Positions 1 through 10,498 are shown, numbered from the stretch's first letter. The stretch is DNA of 64,000 nt from an uncultured Tenacibaculum sp. (GCA_947492185.1 CANLMR010000001.1:1054001-1118000); one strand, 5' to 3'. Made by a program: numbers and translations. Notes: generated by a model not told the origin, from the sequence alone.

Positions 1-50
1 TTCTGTATACAATATCCATTAGAGATGATTTTTGTAACTAAGATAAAAAC

Positions 51-82
51 AAAAAAGCAACCTCAAAACGAGATTGCTTTTT
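51..82 (-). terminator. Intrinsic terminator of mdh
   Basis: An inverted repeat AAAAAGCAA...TTGCTTTTT with one inner mismatch lies about 25 bp past the mdh stop codon. Read on the minus strand it ends in a T run, as expected for a Rho-independent terminator. Confidence 0.75.
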
Positions 83-105
83 AAATATGTTAAAAGAGCT
101 CTTTG

Positions 106-1032
106 TTAAAACTCTAAATTAGAATTGTTGTTTTTAACAGCTTCCGCTGATGCTGCTAAATGCTCTTTTTCAGAATCGCTTAAGTTAATTTCAACGATTT
201 TCTCAATACCGTTTCTTCCTAATACAACAGGAACGCCAATACATAAATCAGATAAACCGTACTCACCATCTAATAAAGCAGAACAAGGGTAGATTTTCTT
301 CTGATCACATGCAATAGCTTGAACTAATCCAGATACAGCAGCTCCTGGAGCATACCAAGCAGAAGTTCCTAATAAACCAGTTAAAGTAGCTCCACCAACT
401 TTAGTGTCTTGTTTAACTTGCTCTAATCTTTCTTCTGATAAGAATTCAGAAACAGGAACAGAGTTACGAGTAGCTAAACGAGTTAAAGGAACCATACCTT
501 TATCAGAGTGACCTCCGATTACCATTCCATCAACATCAGAAATTGGTGCTTCTAAAGCCTCAGCTAATCTATATTTGAAACGAGCAGAATCTAAAGCTCC
601 ACCCATACCAATAATTCTATTTTTAGGTAATCCAGTTGTTTTGTGAACTAAATACGTCATAGTATCCATTGGGTTAGATACAACGATGATAATTGTATTT
701 GGAGAGTGCTCAATTAAACTAGAAGAAACTGACTTTACTATTCCAGCGTTAATTCCTAATAACTCATCACGAGACATTCCAGGTTTACGAGCAATTCCAG
801 AAGTAATAACACAGATATCAGAACCAGCAGTTTTGCTATAATCTCCAGTTGTTCCTACGATTTTAGTATCGAAACCATTTAAAGAAGCAGTTTGCATTAA
901 ATCCATTGCTTTACCTTCAGCAAATCCTTCTTTAATGTCTACTAAAACAACTTCTGAAGCGAAATTTTTAATAGCAATGTACTCAGCACAACTCGCACCT
1001 ACAGCACCTGCTCCTACAACTGTTACTTTCAT
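106..1032 (-). CDS. mdh: Malate dehydrogenase
   Basis: NAD-dependent oxidation of malate to oxaloacetate in the citric acid cycle; cytoplasmic. The 308-residue protein begins with the Rossmann glycine motif GAGAVGASC (residues 7-15). It continues with VSNPMDTMTYL and the catalytic-histidine segment GGHSDKGMVPL near residue 175. Size and motifs fit the LDH-like bacterial malate dehydrogenases. The start is the first ATG after a TAnnTTTG promoter box, and the gene is closed by its own terminator, so it is probably monocistronic. Nothing in the frame is broken. Lactate dehydrogenase is the main alternative, but the motif set and the Bacteroidota setting favour Mdh. Confidence 0.95.
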   Translation of the reverse strand: MKVTVVGAGAVGASCAEYIAIKNFASEVVLVDIKEGFAEGKAMDLMQTASLNGFDTKIVGTTGDYSKTAGSDICVITSGIARKPGMSRDELLGINAGIVKSVSSSLIEHSPNTIIIVVSNPMDTMTYLVHKTTGLPKNRIIGMGGALDSARFKYRLAEALEAPISDVDGMVIGGHSDKGMVPLTRLATRNSVPVSEFLSEERLEQVKQDTKVGGATLTGLLGTSAWYAPGAAVSGLVQAIACDQKKIYPCSALLDGEYGLSDLCIGVPVVLGRNGIEKIVEINLSDSEKEHLAASAEAVKNNNSNLEF

Positions 1033-1070
1033 TTTATATATATTTTATTGAAAATTATTAATAAGATGCA

Positions 1071-1078
1071 CAAAAATA
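1071..1078 (-). promoter_or_regulatory. -7 promoter box of mdh
   Basis: On the minus strand this reads TATTTTTG, a perfect match to the Bacteroidota -7 consensus TAnnTTTG. It lies 38 bp before the mdh start codon. No clear -33 TTG is visible at the usual distance. Confidence 0.55.
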
Positions 1079-1105
1079 GCTATTTGCCCACTTATATAAA
1101 AGGAA

Positions 1106-1131
1106 AAGCTCTTGGAAATTTCCAAGAGCTT
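1106..1131 (-). terminator. Perfect palindrome, terminator of the DUF6588 gene
   Basis: AAGCTCTTGGAAA and TTTCCAAGAGCTT form a perfect 26-bp palindrome. On the minus strand it is followed by a pyrimidine-rich run (TTCCTTTTATA). It lies 25 bp beyond the stop of the gene at 1157-2173 and just upstream of the mdh promoter. Confidence 0.7.
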
Positions 1132-1156
1132 AGGTTTATAACAATTACTTTATTTT

Positions 1157-2173
1157 TTATCTAAAACTAAACGCAATTCCAGCGTTAAACGAGCTGTATT
1201 CTTGAGCGGAATAACTTCCGAAAAGTTTAAAGAATCCTAAACTTAATCGAGCTCCAACAGTTGCATTAAAACTCCCTGCATCACTAGAGATTGATAAAGG
1301 ATTTGAAACTGTTTCTTGTACTTGTTGAGGTGTTCCTTGGTTGAATGTTAAAGTATAATCCCCTAACATGTTGAAGTCAGAGTTTCCACTGCTGTATCCA
1401 ACACCACCATACACATTTATAATTGGAAAATTCAAAGAAGCTAAAGCCTGAAAAGTATAGGCGTTCAGATTAAATTCTGCAGAAGCGTCTTGTGCTGTAA
1501 CATCGCCGGAGATATTTCCAATTTCATAATCAGCATTCATGTTAGTGTAAGCCGCAAGTAAAGAAACATGCAAAGGTGTTTTGTCTAAAGGTCCAAACCA
1601 ATCCGTTATTTCTTTCTTTAAACCGATACCAAATAAACCGGCCTTAAAATCATCATTACCAACTTTTGGAATGAATCGGGCGATAGCTTCTAGTTTGAAT
1701 GGTAATCCTAAACCAACTTGAACCATAGGAGTAGGAATTGTTCCTGCAATTAAATCATCTTTAATTCCAGTTGGCATCTCAAAGTCTACAGAAACATTTT
1801 GACCTGATACAGAACCATTATAAGTTACTGTAGCTGGAGTAATATTGTTGTCAGCACCAAGAGTAGGTGTTGTTGGTTGATTAAAAGTTGTCGCTCCTGA
1901 TAAACCTATATCTGAAAGATTAAAAATATGTTCTTTTTCAGGAATTATTGAGCCACTAGCACTAATAGTTATATCAAAGCCAAATTTCTTATGAACTTTA
2001 GCAGTGTGATACCATCCGTTATTCATATTGTAAATAAGAGCTTTTGTTCCAGGATTAATATAAGCTCCGGTTAATTTTTCTGCATCTTCTCGAGCTAATA
2101 AAATTGTTTCAAGTTCTTGAGAAAAACCTGTTAAACTTGAGGTAACGAATAAAAAGAGTAATAATTTTTTCAT
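1157..2173 (-). CDS. DUF6588 family outer-membrane protein
   Basis: A 338-residue protein with a Sec signal peptide (MKKLLLFLFVTSSLTGFSQ) and a start resembling the DUF6588 family of Bacteroidota: a short helical segment (LETILLAREDAEKL), then GWYHTAKVHKKFGFDITI. The remainder alternates polar and hydrophobic residues and ends in a phenylalanine-rich strand (NAGIAFSFR), as in outer-membrane beta-barrels. The function of the family is unknown; an outer-membrane location is inferred. It stands alone between gyrB and mdh with a terminator at each side. Confidence 0.75.
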   Translation of the reverse strand: MKKLLLFLFVTSSLTGFSQELETILLAREDAEKLTGAYINPGTKALIYNMNNGWYHTAKVHKKFGFDITISASGSIIPEKEHIFNLSDIGLSGATTFNQPTTPTLGADNNITPATVTYNGSVSGQNVSVDFEMPTGIKDDLIAGTIPTPMVQVGLGLPFKLEAIARFIPKVGNDDFKAGLFGIGLKKEITDWFGPLDKTPLHVSLLAAYTNMNADYEIGNISGDVTAQDASAEFNLNAYTFQALASLNFPIINVYGGVGYSSGNSDFNMLGDYTLTFNQGTPQQVQETVSNPLSISSDAGSFNATVGARLSLGFFKLFGSYSAQEYSSFNAGIAFSFR

Positions 2174-2253
2174 ACTAAGTTTTATTGATGTGTCTAGTAA
2201 ATGTATGAAATTAAAAGCGAAAAGAGAATTGTAAATTATAGGATTTTAACTAA

Positions 2254-2281
2254 AAAGCCTCCGTGTTTTCACGGAGGCTTT
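2254..2281 (-). terminator. Intrinsic terminator of gyrB
   Basis: A perfect 12-bp stem, AAAGCCTCCGTG / CACGGAGGCTTT, with a TTTT loop. It is followed on the minus strand by TTTTTAG, 26 bp beyond the gyrB stop codon. Confidence 0.88.
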
Positions 2282-2306
2282 ATGAACTTTATTTAAAAAT
2301 AATTGA

Positions 2307-4277
<1,971 letters not shown>

Positions 4278-4324
4278 TTACTATTTGGGAGGAAGTATTA
4301 GTAACGTTGTTTGTTCCCACAAAA

Positions 4325-4345
4325 AATTCGCTGTAAAAGCGAATT
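4325..4345 (-). promoter_or_regulatory. Hairpin in the gyrB 5' untranslated region
   Basis: AATTCGCT / AGCGAATT is a perfect 8-bp stem with a 5-nt loop. It would sit at the very 5' end of the gyrB transcript if the TAnnTTTG box at 4355-4362 is used. A role in mRNA stability or regulation is inference. Confidence 0.4.
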
Positions 4346-4354
4346 AATAGCTAA

Positions 4355-4362
4355 CAAATTTA
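4355..4362 (-). promoter_or_regulatory. -7 promoter box of gyrB
   Basis: The minus-strand sequence TAAATTTG matches TAnnTTTG exactly. It would place the transcription start near 4350, giving a 5' untranslated region of about 105 nt. No good -33 element is present. Confidence 0.5.
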
Positions 4363-4386
4363 CGACTTTTTAGCTATGAAATATAA

Positions 4387-4458
4387 TTTTTAAGCGTTTT
4401 AATGCGGAAATTATCAACAATTGTTTAAAACTCAAAAGTGGCTTAAAACGCTTAAAAA
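4387..4458. repeat. 16-bp inverted repeat upstream of the gyrB promoter
   Basis: TTTTTAAGCGTTTTAA (4387-4402) and its exact reverse complement (4443-4458) are separated by 40 bp. The left arm abuts the expected -33 region of gyrB. This is the main content of the 407-bp gene-free stretch 4245-4651, together with the gyrB promoter and the asnB terminator. It could be a regulator site or a cruciform-forming element; function unknown. Confidence 0.6.
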
Positions 4459-4596
4459 TAGTTTTAAAGTAGATGTTGTGCTTTTTGTTTTGAATCGTAA
4501 AAATGAATTTGAGTCGAAAGGTTGTAAATCGAAGATTTTAATTTTTGCTTTGATGCTAAAACAGAAGAAAATGATTAAAATAAGGTAGGTAATAAG

Positions 4597-4622
4597 AAAA
4601 ATCCTGCATAAGGCAGGATTTT
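4597..4622 (-). terminator. Intrinsic terminator of asnB
   Basis: A perfect stem AAAATCCTGC / GCAGGATTTT with a 6-nt loop lies 30 bp beyond the asnB stop. On the minus strand it ends in a T run. Confidence 0.8.
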
Positions 4623-4651
4623 AACACAACTAAAATTTAAAAATTCGCATA

Positions 4652-6313
4652 TTAATATGCATCTTCATGAACCATTTTTATAGCTCTTCCGCTTGGCTCA
4701 TTCTGATTTCTAAAACTTTCATCCCATGCTAAAGCTGTAGGTGAACTACAAGCAATTGACGGTACAGAGGGTACAGTTAATGCCGCTGTTTCACTTGGGA
4801 AATGCTCTTCAAATATTGAACGATAATAATATTCTTCTTTAGCTCTTGGAGTCTGAATAGGGAATCTATGATGAGCGCTAAGCATCATTTCATCTGTTAT
4901 TTCTGTCTCCACTAATTCTTTTAACGTATCAATCCAGTTATAGCCAACTCCGTCAGAGAACTGTTCTTTTTGTCTCCAAGCAACGCTTTCAGGTAAATAA
5001 CTTTCAAAAGCTTTTCTTAAAACCCATTTTTCCATTCGTTCACCATTAATCATCTTGTCTTCTGGGTTTATGCGCATAGCTACATCCATAAATTCTTTGT
5101 CTAAGAAAGGAACTCTTCCTTCAATACCCCATGCCATTAAACTTTTGTTAGCTCTTAAACAATCGTATTGGTATAATTTATCTAGTTTACGTACAGTTTC
5201 TTTGTGGAATTCTTCTGAGTCTGGTGCTTTGTGGAAATATAAATAACCTCCAAAAATTTCATCTGCTCCTTCTCCAGATAGCACCATTTTTATTCCCATT
5301 GATTTGATTACTCTCGCCATTAAATACATAGGAGTAGAAGCTCTAATGGTAGTAATATCGTAAGTTTCTAGATTGTAAATAACATCTCGAATAGCGTCTA
5401 AACCTTCCTGAATTGTAAAGGTAATTTCATGGTGAATTGTTCCGATATGATCTGAAACTTTTTTAGCAGCCGCTAAATCTGGTGAACCTTCTAATCCAAT
5501 TGAGAATGAATGTAATTGTGGATACCATGCTTCTTCTTCATCTCCACTTTCAATTCTTTTTGAAGCGTATTTTTTTGCAATGGCAGAAGTGATAGAAGAA
5601 TCCAGTCCTCCTGATAATAAAACACCATAAGGTACATCACTCATTAATTGTCTGTGAACTGCTGCTTCTAAAGCATCGCGTAATTCGTCAATACTGGTTT
5701 GGTTTTCTCGAACAGCTTCATGATCCATCCAATCTCTAGAATACCAGCGTTGTAATCCATGTTCTCTTGTATAATAATGTCCTGGAGGAAAAACTTCAAT
5801 TTTATTACAAAATCCTTCTAATGCTTTCAATTCAGAAGCAACGTAAAAAGTTCCTTTTTTATCCCACCCCATATATAAAGGAATGATTCCCATGTGATCA
5901 CGAGCTACTAAATATTCGTCAGTTTTAGCATCGTAAACTGCGAAACCAAAAATTCCATTTAAATCATCTAAAAATTCTTCACCTTTTTCTTGATATAGAG
6001 CTAAGATTACCTCACAATCAGATTTTGTTTGAAAATCGTATTTTCCTTCAAATTGTTGTCTTAATTCTTTATGATTATATATTTCTCCATTTGCTGCTAA
6101 TACAAATCTTCTGTCTTTACTAAATAAAGGTTGCTGCCCAGAGGTTGGGTCAACTATGGCAAGTCTTTCATGAGCCATAATGGTTTTGTCATCACTATAA
6201 ACTCCACTCCAATCCGGGCCTCTATGACGAATTTTTTTTGCCATTTCTAATAGTTGAGGTCTTAACGATTCCGGCTTTTCTTTTAAATCAAACGCACATA
6301 CAATTCCACACAT
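4652..6313 (-). CDS. asnB: Asparagine synthase B (glutamine-hydrolysing)
   Basis: Makes asparagine from aspartate, ATP and glutamine in the cytoplasm. The 553-residue protein starts MCGIVCAF, so Cys2 is the glutaminase nucleophile of a class II amidotransferase domain (about residues 2-190). The synthase domain follows with the PP-loop SGGLDSS near residue 235 and GEGADEIFGGY near 348, both diagnostic of AsnB. Length equals that of the E. coli enzyme. It is a single-gene unit with its own terminator. No internal disruption is seen. Amidotransferase paralogues of sugar-modification loci are possible in general, but no such neighbours are present here. Confidence 0.95.
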   Translation of the reverse strand: MCGIVCAFDLKEKPESLRPQLLEMAKKIRHRGPDWSGVYSDDKTIMAHERLAIVDPTSGQQPLFSKDRRFVLAANGEIYNHKELRQQFEGKYDFQTKSDCEVILALYQEKGEEFLDDLNGIFGFAVYDAKTDEYLVARDHMGIIPLYMGWDKKGTFYVASELKALEGFCNKIEVFPPGHYYTREHGLQRWYSRDWMDHEAVRENQTSIDELRDALEAAVHRQLMSDVPYGVLLSGGLDSSITSAIAKKYASKRIESGDEEEAWYPQLHSFSIGLEGSPDLAAAKKVSDHIGTIHHEITFTIQEGLDAIRDVIYNLETYDITTIRASTPMYLMARVIKSMGIKMVLSGEGADEIFGGYLYFHKAPDSEEFHKETVRKLDKLYQYDCLRANKSLMAWGIEGRVPFLDKEFMDVAMRINPEDKMINGERMEKWVLRKAFESYLPESVAWRQKEQFSDGVGYNWIDTLKELVETEITDEMMLSAHHRFPIQTPRAKEEYYYRSIFEEHFPSETAALTVPSVPSIACSSPTALAWDESFRNQNEPSGRAIKMVHEDAY

Positions 6314-6548
6314 AATATATAGTAATTTTTAATTTCTTATTGTTTTAATTATGGTTCAAATTACTTGAATATACTTTTTTATAAAAACTAAAAAACATGT
6401 TTTAATTTCATATTGTAACTTTAAGTGTGTTTTTAGTGTTTTATTGTAATTTCAAAAGTAAATTTGCCTGAATTGAATTAATATTTGATATTTTTTGATA
6501 ATATTTTAGTTGTAATTTGTAAGAATATTCTAAAAACAAAAGATTTTA

Positions 6549-8267
6549 ATGAAACTCCTAAATAAATATATTCTACTTCTATCTATTGTATTTGTTTCGT
6601 GTACATCAGGTACTAATGAAGTAGATCTTTCTATTCGATATAATCAAATAGGTTATGCAGTAAATAGACCGAAATTAATTTCTATTGTCTCTAATAATGA
6701 GTTTGACAAAGTTTCATATGTAATTAATGATACAGAAGGAGTGGAGGTAATGTCTGGAGAAACAGATAAAGGTTTGTTATGGGAAGATTCAGGTGAATAT
6801 GTTGCAATAATAGATGCTAGCTCTATAAATAAAGAAGGAGAATATAAAGTGTTTATAGGTCAGAATAAGATAAGATTTAAAGTGCTATATAATCCTTATG
6901 ATGATTTATCGAACTTGGTGTTTAAGTATTATTATTTAAATCGTTGTTCAATTGAATTGGAGGAGAAGTACGCTGGTAAATGGAAAAGACCTACTGGTTT
7001 AAATGATGATGTAGTTAAAATACATAGTTCAGCTGCTACAAAACAGAGACCCGAAGGAACTGTTATTTCTGGATCCAAAGGTTGGTTTGATGCTGGAGAT
7101 TATAATAAATATTTGCCTACAAGTGGTATCAGTACATATACTTTGTTGAGTGCTTTTGAAAATTATAGTGAATATTACAGTGCTAAAGAATTTAATATTC
7201 CTGAATCAGGAAACGATCTTCCAGATATTTTAGATGAAGTTATATGGAATCTAGATTGGATGTTGTCTATGCAAGATCCGTTTGATGGTGGAGTATATCA
7301 TAAACTTACAGGATTAAAATTTTCTGGAGCTATTATGCCTCATGAATATGATTTAGAAAGATATGTTGTTAAGAAAAGTACTTCTGCTGCTTTGAATTTA
7401 GCAGCAGTTGCAGCAATTGCGGCGAGAGTTTTTTCAAGGTTTGAGAGTAAAAAAGAGTATTCAAAAAAACTTTTAGAGGCTTCTAAAAAAGCTTATGGGT
7501 GGGCGAAGGAAAATCCTGAAGATTATTTTAGAAATCCTGAAGGAGTTAGAACAGGACAATATGAAGATGATGATTTATTTGGTGAATTTCAATGGGCAGC
7601 TGCTGAATTGTTGATTACAACTAAAGAGGAAAGTTATAGTAAAGATATTCAGATTAACAAAATATCTAATGAAGTTCCTTGGTGGCAAGATGCGAGTGCG
7701 TTGTCATTATATTCAATTATAAAACATAAAGCAAGCTTAAAAAAGTTTGTTGATGTGAATTTGGCTGAGAAGAAATTTTTAGATCAAGCTTCTGAGTTGA
7801 AAAATAGAATTGAAACTGAGCCAATGCGAGTAGCTATGAAAGGTAAAGATTATGTTTGGGGAAGTAATGGTGTTGCAGGAAATCAGTTAATGTATTTGAT
7901 AAAAGCTTATGAGGTTACTAATGATGTTGCCTATTTGAATGCCACATTTATTGGAATAGATTATTTTTTAGGTAGAAACGGTGTAGGAACTTTTTATATA
8001 ACTGGATTGGGAGAAATGTCTCCAAAATTTCCACACCATAGAACTTCTGAAGCCGATGGAATTAAGGAGCCAGTGCCAGGAATGGTTGTTGGTGGTCCGC
8101 AACCCGGACAGCAAGACAAATGTGTGTACTTTAGTAAAACGCCTGCAAAATCATATTCTGATACTTGGTGTTCCTACGCTTCTAATGAGGTAACAATTAA
8201 CTGGAATGCGCCATTAGTGTATGTTGTAAATGCATTTCAATACTATCAAACAAAAAAATTCAAATAA
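6549..8267 (+). CDS. Glycoside hydrolase family 9 lipoprotein (cellulase-like)
   Basis: Predicted surface or periplasmic glycosidase. The 572-residue protein begins with a lipoprotein signal (MKLLNKYILLLSIVFVSC, lipidated Cys18). An N-terminal immunoglobulin-like domain typical of GH9 enzymes (about 28-110, starting IRYNQIGY) precedes an alpha/alpha-barrel catalytic domain. The catalytic Asp motif DAGDYNKY is near residue 180, and the C-terminal motif SNEVTINWNAPLVYV near 550 carries the acid glutamate. PHHRTSE near 490 is the usual substrate-binding histidine motif. Substrate may be cellulose, mixed-link glucan, xyloglucan or an oligosaccharide; sequence alone does not say. No SusCD or PUL partners are adjacent. 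The gene ends directly before the trp promoter with no obvious terminator. Confidence 0.88.
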   Translation: MKLLNKYILLLSIVFVSCTSGTNEVDLSIRYNQIGYAVNRPKLISIVSNNEFDKVSYVINDTEGVEVMSGETDKGLLWEDSGEYVAIIDASSINKEGEYKVFIGQNKIRFKVLYNPYDDLSNLVFKYYYLNRCSIELEEKYAGKWKRPTGLNDDVVKIHSSAATKQRPEGTVISGSKGWFDAGDYNKYLPTSGISTYTLLSAFENYSEYYSAKEFNIPESGNDLPDILDEVIWNLDWMLSMQDPFDGGVYHKLTGLKFSGAIMPHEYDLERYVVKKSTSAALNLAAVAAIAARVFSRFESKKEYSKKLLEASKKAYGWAKENPEDYFRNPEGVRTGQYEDDDLFGEFQWAAAELLITTKEESYSKDIQINKISNEVPWWQDASALSLYSIIKHKASLKKFVDVNLAEKKFLDQASELKNRIETEPMRVAMKGKDYVWGSNGVAGNQLMYLIKAYEVTNDVAYLNATFIGIDYFLGRNGVGTFYITGLGEMSPKFPHHRTSEADGIKEPVPGMVVGGPQPGQQDKCVYFSKTPAKSYSDTWCSYASNEVTINWNAPLVYVVNAFQYYQTKKFK

Positions 8268-8270
8268 ATA

Positions 8271-8302
8271 TTTGTTTAGATAAAAATGACTTTATAACTT
8301 TG
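8271..8302 (+). promoter_or_regulatory. Promoter of the trp operon
   Basis: TTTG at 8271-8274 (-33 element) and TAACTTTG at 8295-8302 (-7 element) are separated by 20 bp. Both match the Bacteroidota vegetative consensus. The predicted start of transcription is about 8306-8309, at or next to the leader peptide ATG. Confidence 0.75.
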
Positions 8303-8308
8303 TTGCAA

Positions 8309-8362
8309 ATGAAAACGATACAATTAAATAACTGGTGGTGGAAATCTCTTAACTTACGTTAG
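8309..8362 (+). CDS. trpL: trp operon leader peptide with three Trp codons
   Basis: A 17-codon open frame reading MKTIQLNNWWWKSLNLR then TAG. Three consecutive TGG codons (8333-8341) in a short peptide immediately before a terminator and trpE are the hallmark of transcription attenuation by translation of a leader peptide. When charged tRNA-Trp is scarce the ribosome should stall at these codons and alter downstream RNA folding. The ATG is only 6 nt after the -7 box, so the mRNA is probably leaderless. The peptide itself is not expected to have another function. Confidence 0.87.
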   Translation: MKTIQLNNWWWKSLNLR

Positions 8363-8426
8363 TGAGACCATCTTGTTATATATAAATATTAACGAAAAAG
8401 GCTTATCTCATGATAAGCCTTTTTTT
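8345..8426 (+). terminator. trp attenuator: competing hairpins and intrinsic terminator
   Basis: Four segments can be seen. Segment 1 (8345-8353, TCTCTTAAC) lies inside the leader peptide. Segment 2 (8358-8369, GTTAGTGAGACC) can pair with it. Segment 3 (8400-8411, GGCTTATCTCAT) shares TCTC with segment 1 and can also pair with segment 2 (GUGAGA with UCUCAU, CC with GG). Segments 3 and 4 form the terminator, a 13-bp stem 8395-8407 / 8412-8424 followed by T7. A ribosome halted on the Trp codons would cover segment 1 and free segment 2 to block the terminator. The pairing scheme is my inference; the terminator is clear. Confidence 0.83.
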
Positions 8427-8441
8427 ATTGACCAAATTAAA

Positions 8442-9833
8442 ATGAAACCATTACAATTTAAAACAATTTGTAAACAAAAAATAGCAGATACGGTTACTCC
8501 AGTTGGTTTGTATTTGCGTTTGAGAGACAAATATCCGAGTACATTGCTTCTAGAGAGTTCAGATTACCATAGTAAAGAAGAAAGTTTCTCTTTCATATGT
8601 GTTGAACCTATAGTTTCTTTCAAAGCTGATAAAAATGATTTTACCATTTCTTTGAAAAATAAAGAGATTGAAAAACAACCAATCGATAGAAATTTCAATG
8701 AGTTATTTAAAGATTTTACAAGTCGAATCGATTTGGATTGTGACGAGAAACTAAAATCTTTTAATGGATTATATGGTTACACAACATACGATAGTGTTCA
8801 GTATTTTGAAACTATTAAATTAACTAATCCAGATGCTCCTTCTGCAATTCCAATGATGCAGTATAGCTTTTACCGATTCATTATTGCAATTAATCATTTT
8901 AATGACGAAATGCAGTTGATAGAAAACCTTGAAGTAGGAGAAGAATCAAGATTAGGAGAGATAGAAACGATTATTGAAGCACAAGCATTCAATACGCAGA
9001 AATTTGAAATTCAAGGAGAAGAAACATCTAATGTTACTAGCGAAGATTTTATTGAAAATGTAAAACGAGCAAAAGCGCATTGTAAAAGAGGAGATGTTTT
9101 TCAATTGGTATTATCGCGTCAATTTCAACAAAAATATAAAGGTGATGAGTTTAATGTATATAGAGCGTTACGTTCTATAAATCCATCACCTTATTTGTTT
9201 TATTTCGATTACGGAAGCTTCAAATTAATGGGGTCTTCTCCGGAAGCTCAAATTAAAATCAACAACGGGAAAGCTATTATCAATCCAATTGCTGGAACTT
9301 TTAGAAGAACCGGAGATATGGCGGAAGATATCAAGTTAGGAAAGAAATTATCGGAAGATAAAAAAGAAACTGCAGAACATGTAATGTTAGTTGATTTAGC
9401 TAGAAACGACTTAAGCAAACATGCAGAAAATGTAACTGTTGAAGTATTTAAGGAAGTGCAATATTTTAGTCATGTAATTCACTTGGTTTCTACAGTTCAA
9501 GGACAATTAATGGGAGATCCAATTAAGATTGTTGGAGATACTTTTCCAGCGGGAACTTTAAGTGGTGCTCCAAAATATAAAGCAATGCAGTTAATTGATA
9601 AGTATGAGAATCAATCTCGTGGATTTTATGGAGGAGCTGTTGGAATTTTGGGATTGAACGGAGATGTAAACTTGGCAATTGGAATTCGATCTTTTGTAAG
9701 TAAAAACAATGTTCTTTATTATCAAGCAGGAGCAGGAATTGTAATTCATTCAGATGAAGAAAAAGAATTACAAGAAGTAAATAATAAACTAGCAGCATTA
9801 AAGAAGGCGTTAACGTTAGCTGAAAAAATATAA
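8442..9833 (+). CDS. trpE: Anthranilate synthase component I
   Basis: Chorismate plus ammonia to anthranilate, the first step of Trp synthesis; works with TrpG. The start chosen is the ATG at 8442 (463 residues, MKPLQFKTICKQ). An upstream in-frame ATG at 8373 would run through the attenuator terminator stem and is not plausible. Near the N terminus LLESS is the usual Trp feedback-binding motif. The chorismate-binding domain carries IAGTFRRTGD, DLARNDLSKHAE and GTLSGAPKYKAMQLID. The stop is 2 bp before trpG, so the two subunits are tightly coupled. PabB is the alternative; operon context settles it as TrpE. Confidence 0.95.
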   Translation: MKPLQFKTICKQKIADTVTPVGLYLRLRDKYPSTLLLESSDYHSKEESFSFICVEPIVSFKADKNDFTISLKNKEIEKQPIDRNFNELFKDFTSRIDLDCDEKLKSFNGLYGYTTYDSVQYFETIKLTNPDAPSAIPMMQYSFYRFIIAINHFNDEMQLIENLEVGEESRLGEIETIIEAQAFNTQKFEIQGEETSNVTSEDFIENVKRAKAHCKRGDVFQLVLSRQFQQKYKGDEFNVYRALRSINPSPYLFYFDYGSFKLMGSSPEAQIKINNGKAIINPIAGTFRRTGDMAEDIKLGKKLSEDKKETAEHVMLVDLARNDLSKHAENVTVEVFKEVQYFSHVIHLVSTVQGQLMGDPIKIVGDTFPAGTLSGAPKYKAMQLIDKYENQSRGFYGGAVGILGLNGDVNLAIGIRSFVSKNNVLYYQAGAGIVIHSDEEKELQEVNNKLAALKKALTLAEKI

Positions 9834-9835
9834 TT

Positions 9836-10417
9836 ATGAAAATATTAATCTTAGATAATTACGATTCGTTTACCTATAATTTGGTTCACATGGTGGAAAA
9901 AATTACGGACAAGTATCCTGATGTGTACAGAAATGATGAAATCTCGGTTGAAGAAGTTGGAGATTATGATTTAATTATGTTATCTCCAGGTCCAGGAATT
10001 CCTGATGAAGCTGGAATCTTAAAAGAGGTAATCAAAACCTACGCAGGTAAGAAACCAATTTTTGGTGTGTGTTTAGGATTACAAGCAATTACTGAAGTTT
10101 TTGGTGGAACAATTATAAATATGAATGAAGTTTTTCATGGAGTAGCTACAGATATGAAAGTTACGAAACCAGAAGCTGCAATTTTTGAAGGTATTCCTGA
10201 AGTTTTTCCAGCTGCACGTTATCATTCTTGGATTGCATCTAATGAAGATTTACCTTCTGACTTAGAAATAACAGCGATAGATGAAGACGGAGGAATTATG
10301 GCTATCCGTCATACAAAACATGAAATTAGTGCTGTGCAATTTCACCCGGAAAGTATTTTAACAGAAGTAGGGGAACAATTAGTTCGCAATTTTATTAATT
10401 CAGTTTCTAAAAATTAG
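9836..10417 (+). CDS. trpG: Anthranilate synthase component II (glutamine amidotransferase)
   Basis: Class I glutaminase subunit that delivers ammonia to TrpE. The 193-residue protein has the oxyanion motif SPGPGIPDEAG (near 51), nucleophile elbow GVCLGLQAI (Cys about residue 79) and the catalytic His-Glu in QFHPES (about 170). Starts 2 bp after the trpE stop. In many bacteria this subunit also serves PabB for folate synthesis; whether that applies here cannot be seen. Confidence 0.95.
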   Translation: MKILILDNYDSFTYNLVHMVEKITDKYPDVYRNDEISVEEVGDYDLIMLSPGPGIPDEAGILKEVIKTYAGKKPIFGVCLGLQAITEVFGGTIINMNEVFHGVATDMKVTKPEAAIFEGIPEVFPAARYHSWIASNEDLPSDLEITAIDEDGGIMAIRHTKHEISAVQFHPESILTEVGEQLVRNFINSVSKN

Positions 10418-10419
10418 TA

Positions 10420-10487
10420 TGTCATTACGAACGAAGTGAAGTAATCTTTTTAGAAGAAGAGATTGCTTCGTTTAAACTCGCAATGAT
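10420..10487. repeat. Palindromic interspersed repeat, copy 1 (trpG-trpD gap)
   Basis: About 68 bp with inverted ends, GTCATTACGA at the left and TCGCAATGA at the right, and inner arms GAAGTAATC / GATTGCTTC. It fills almost all of the 81-bp gap. Same family as copies 2-7 in this window. Confidence 0.75.
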
Positions 10488-10498
10488 TATTTTATATT

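Noticed and set aside
8373..8441. N-terminal extension of TrpE to the upstream ATG
   Set aside because: It would translate through the attenuator terminator stem and the T run; the ATG at 8442 fits the family start.
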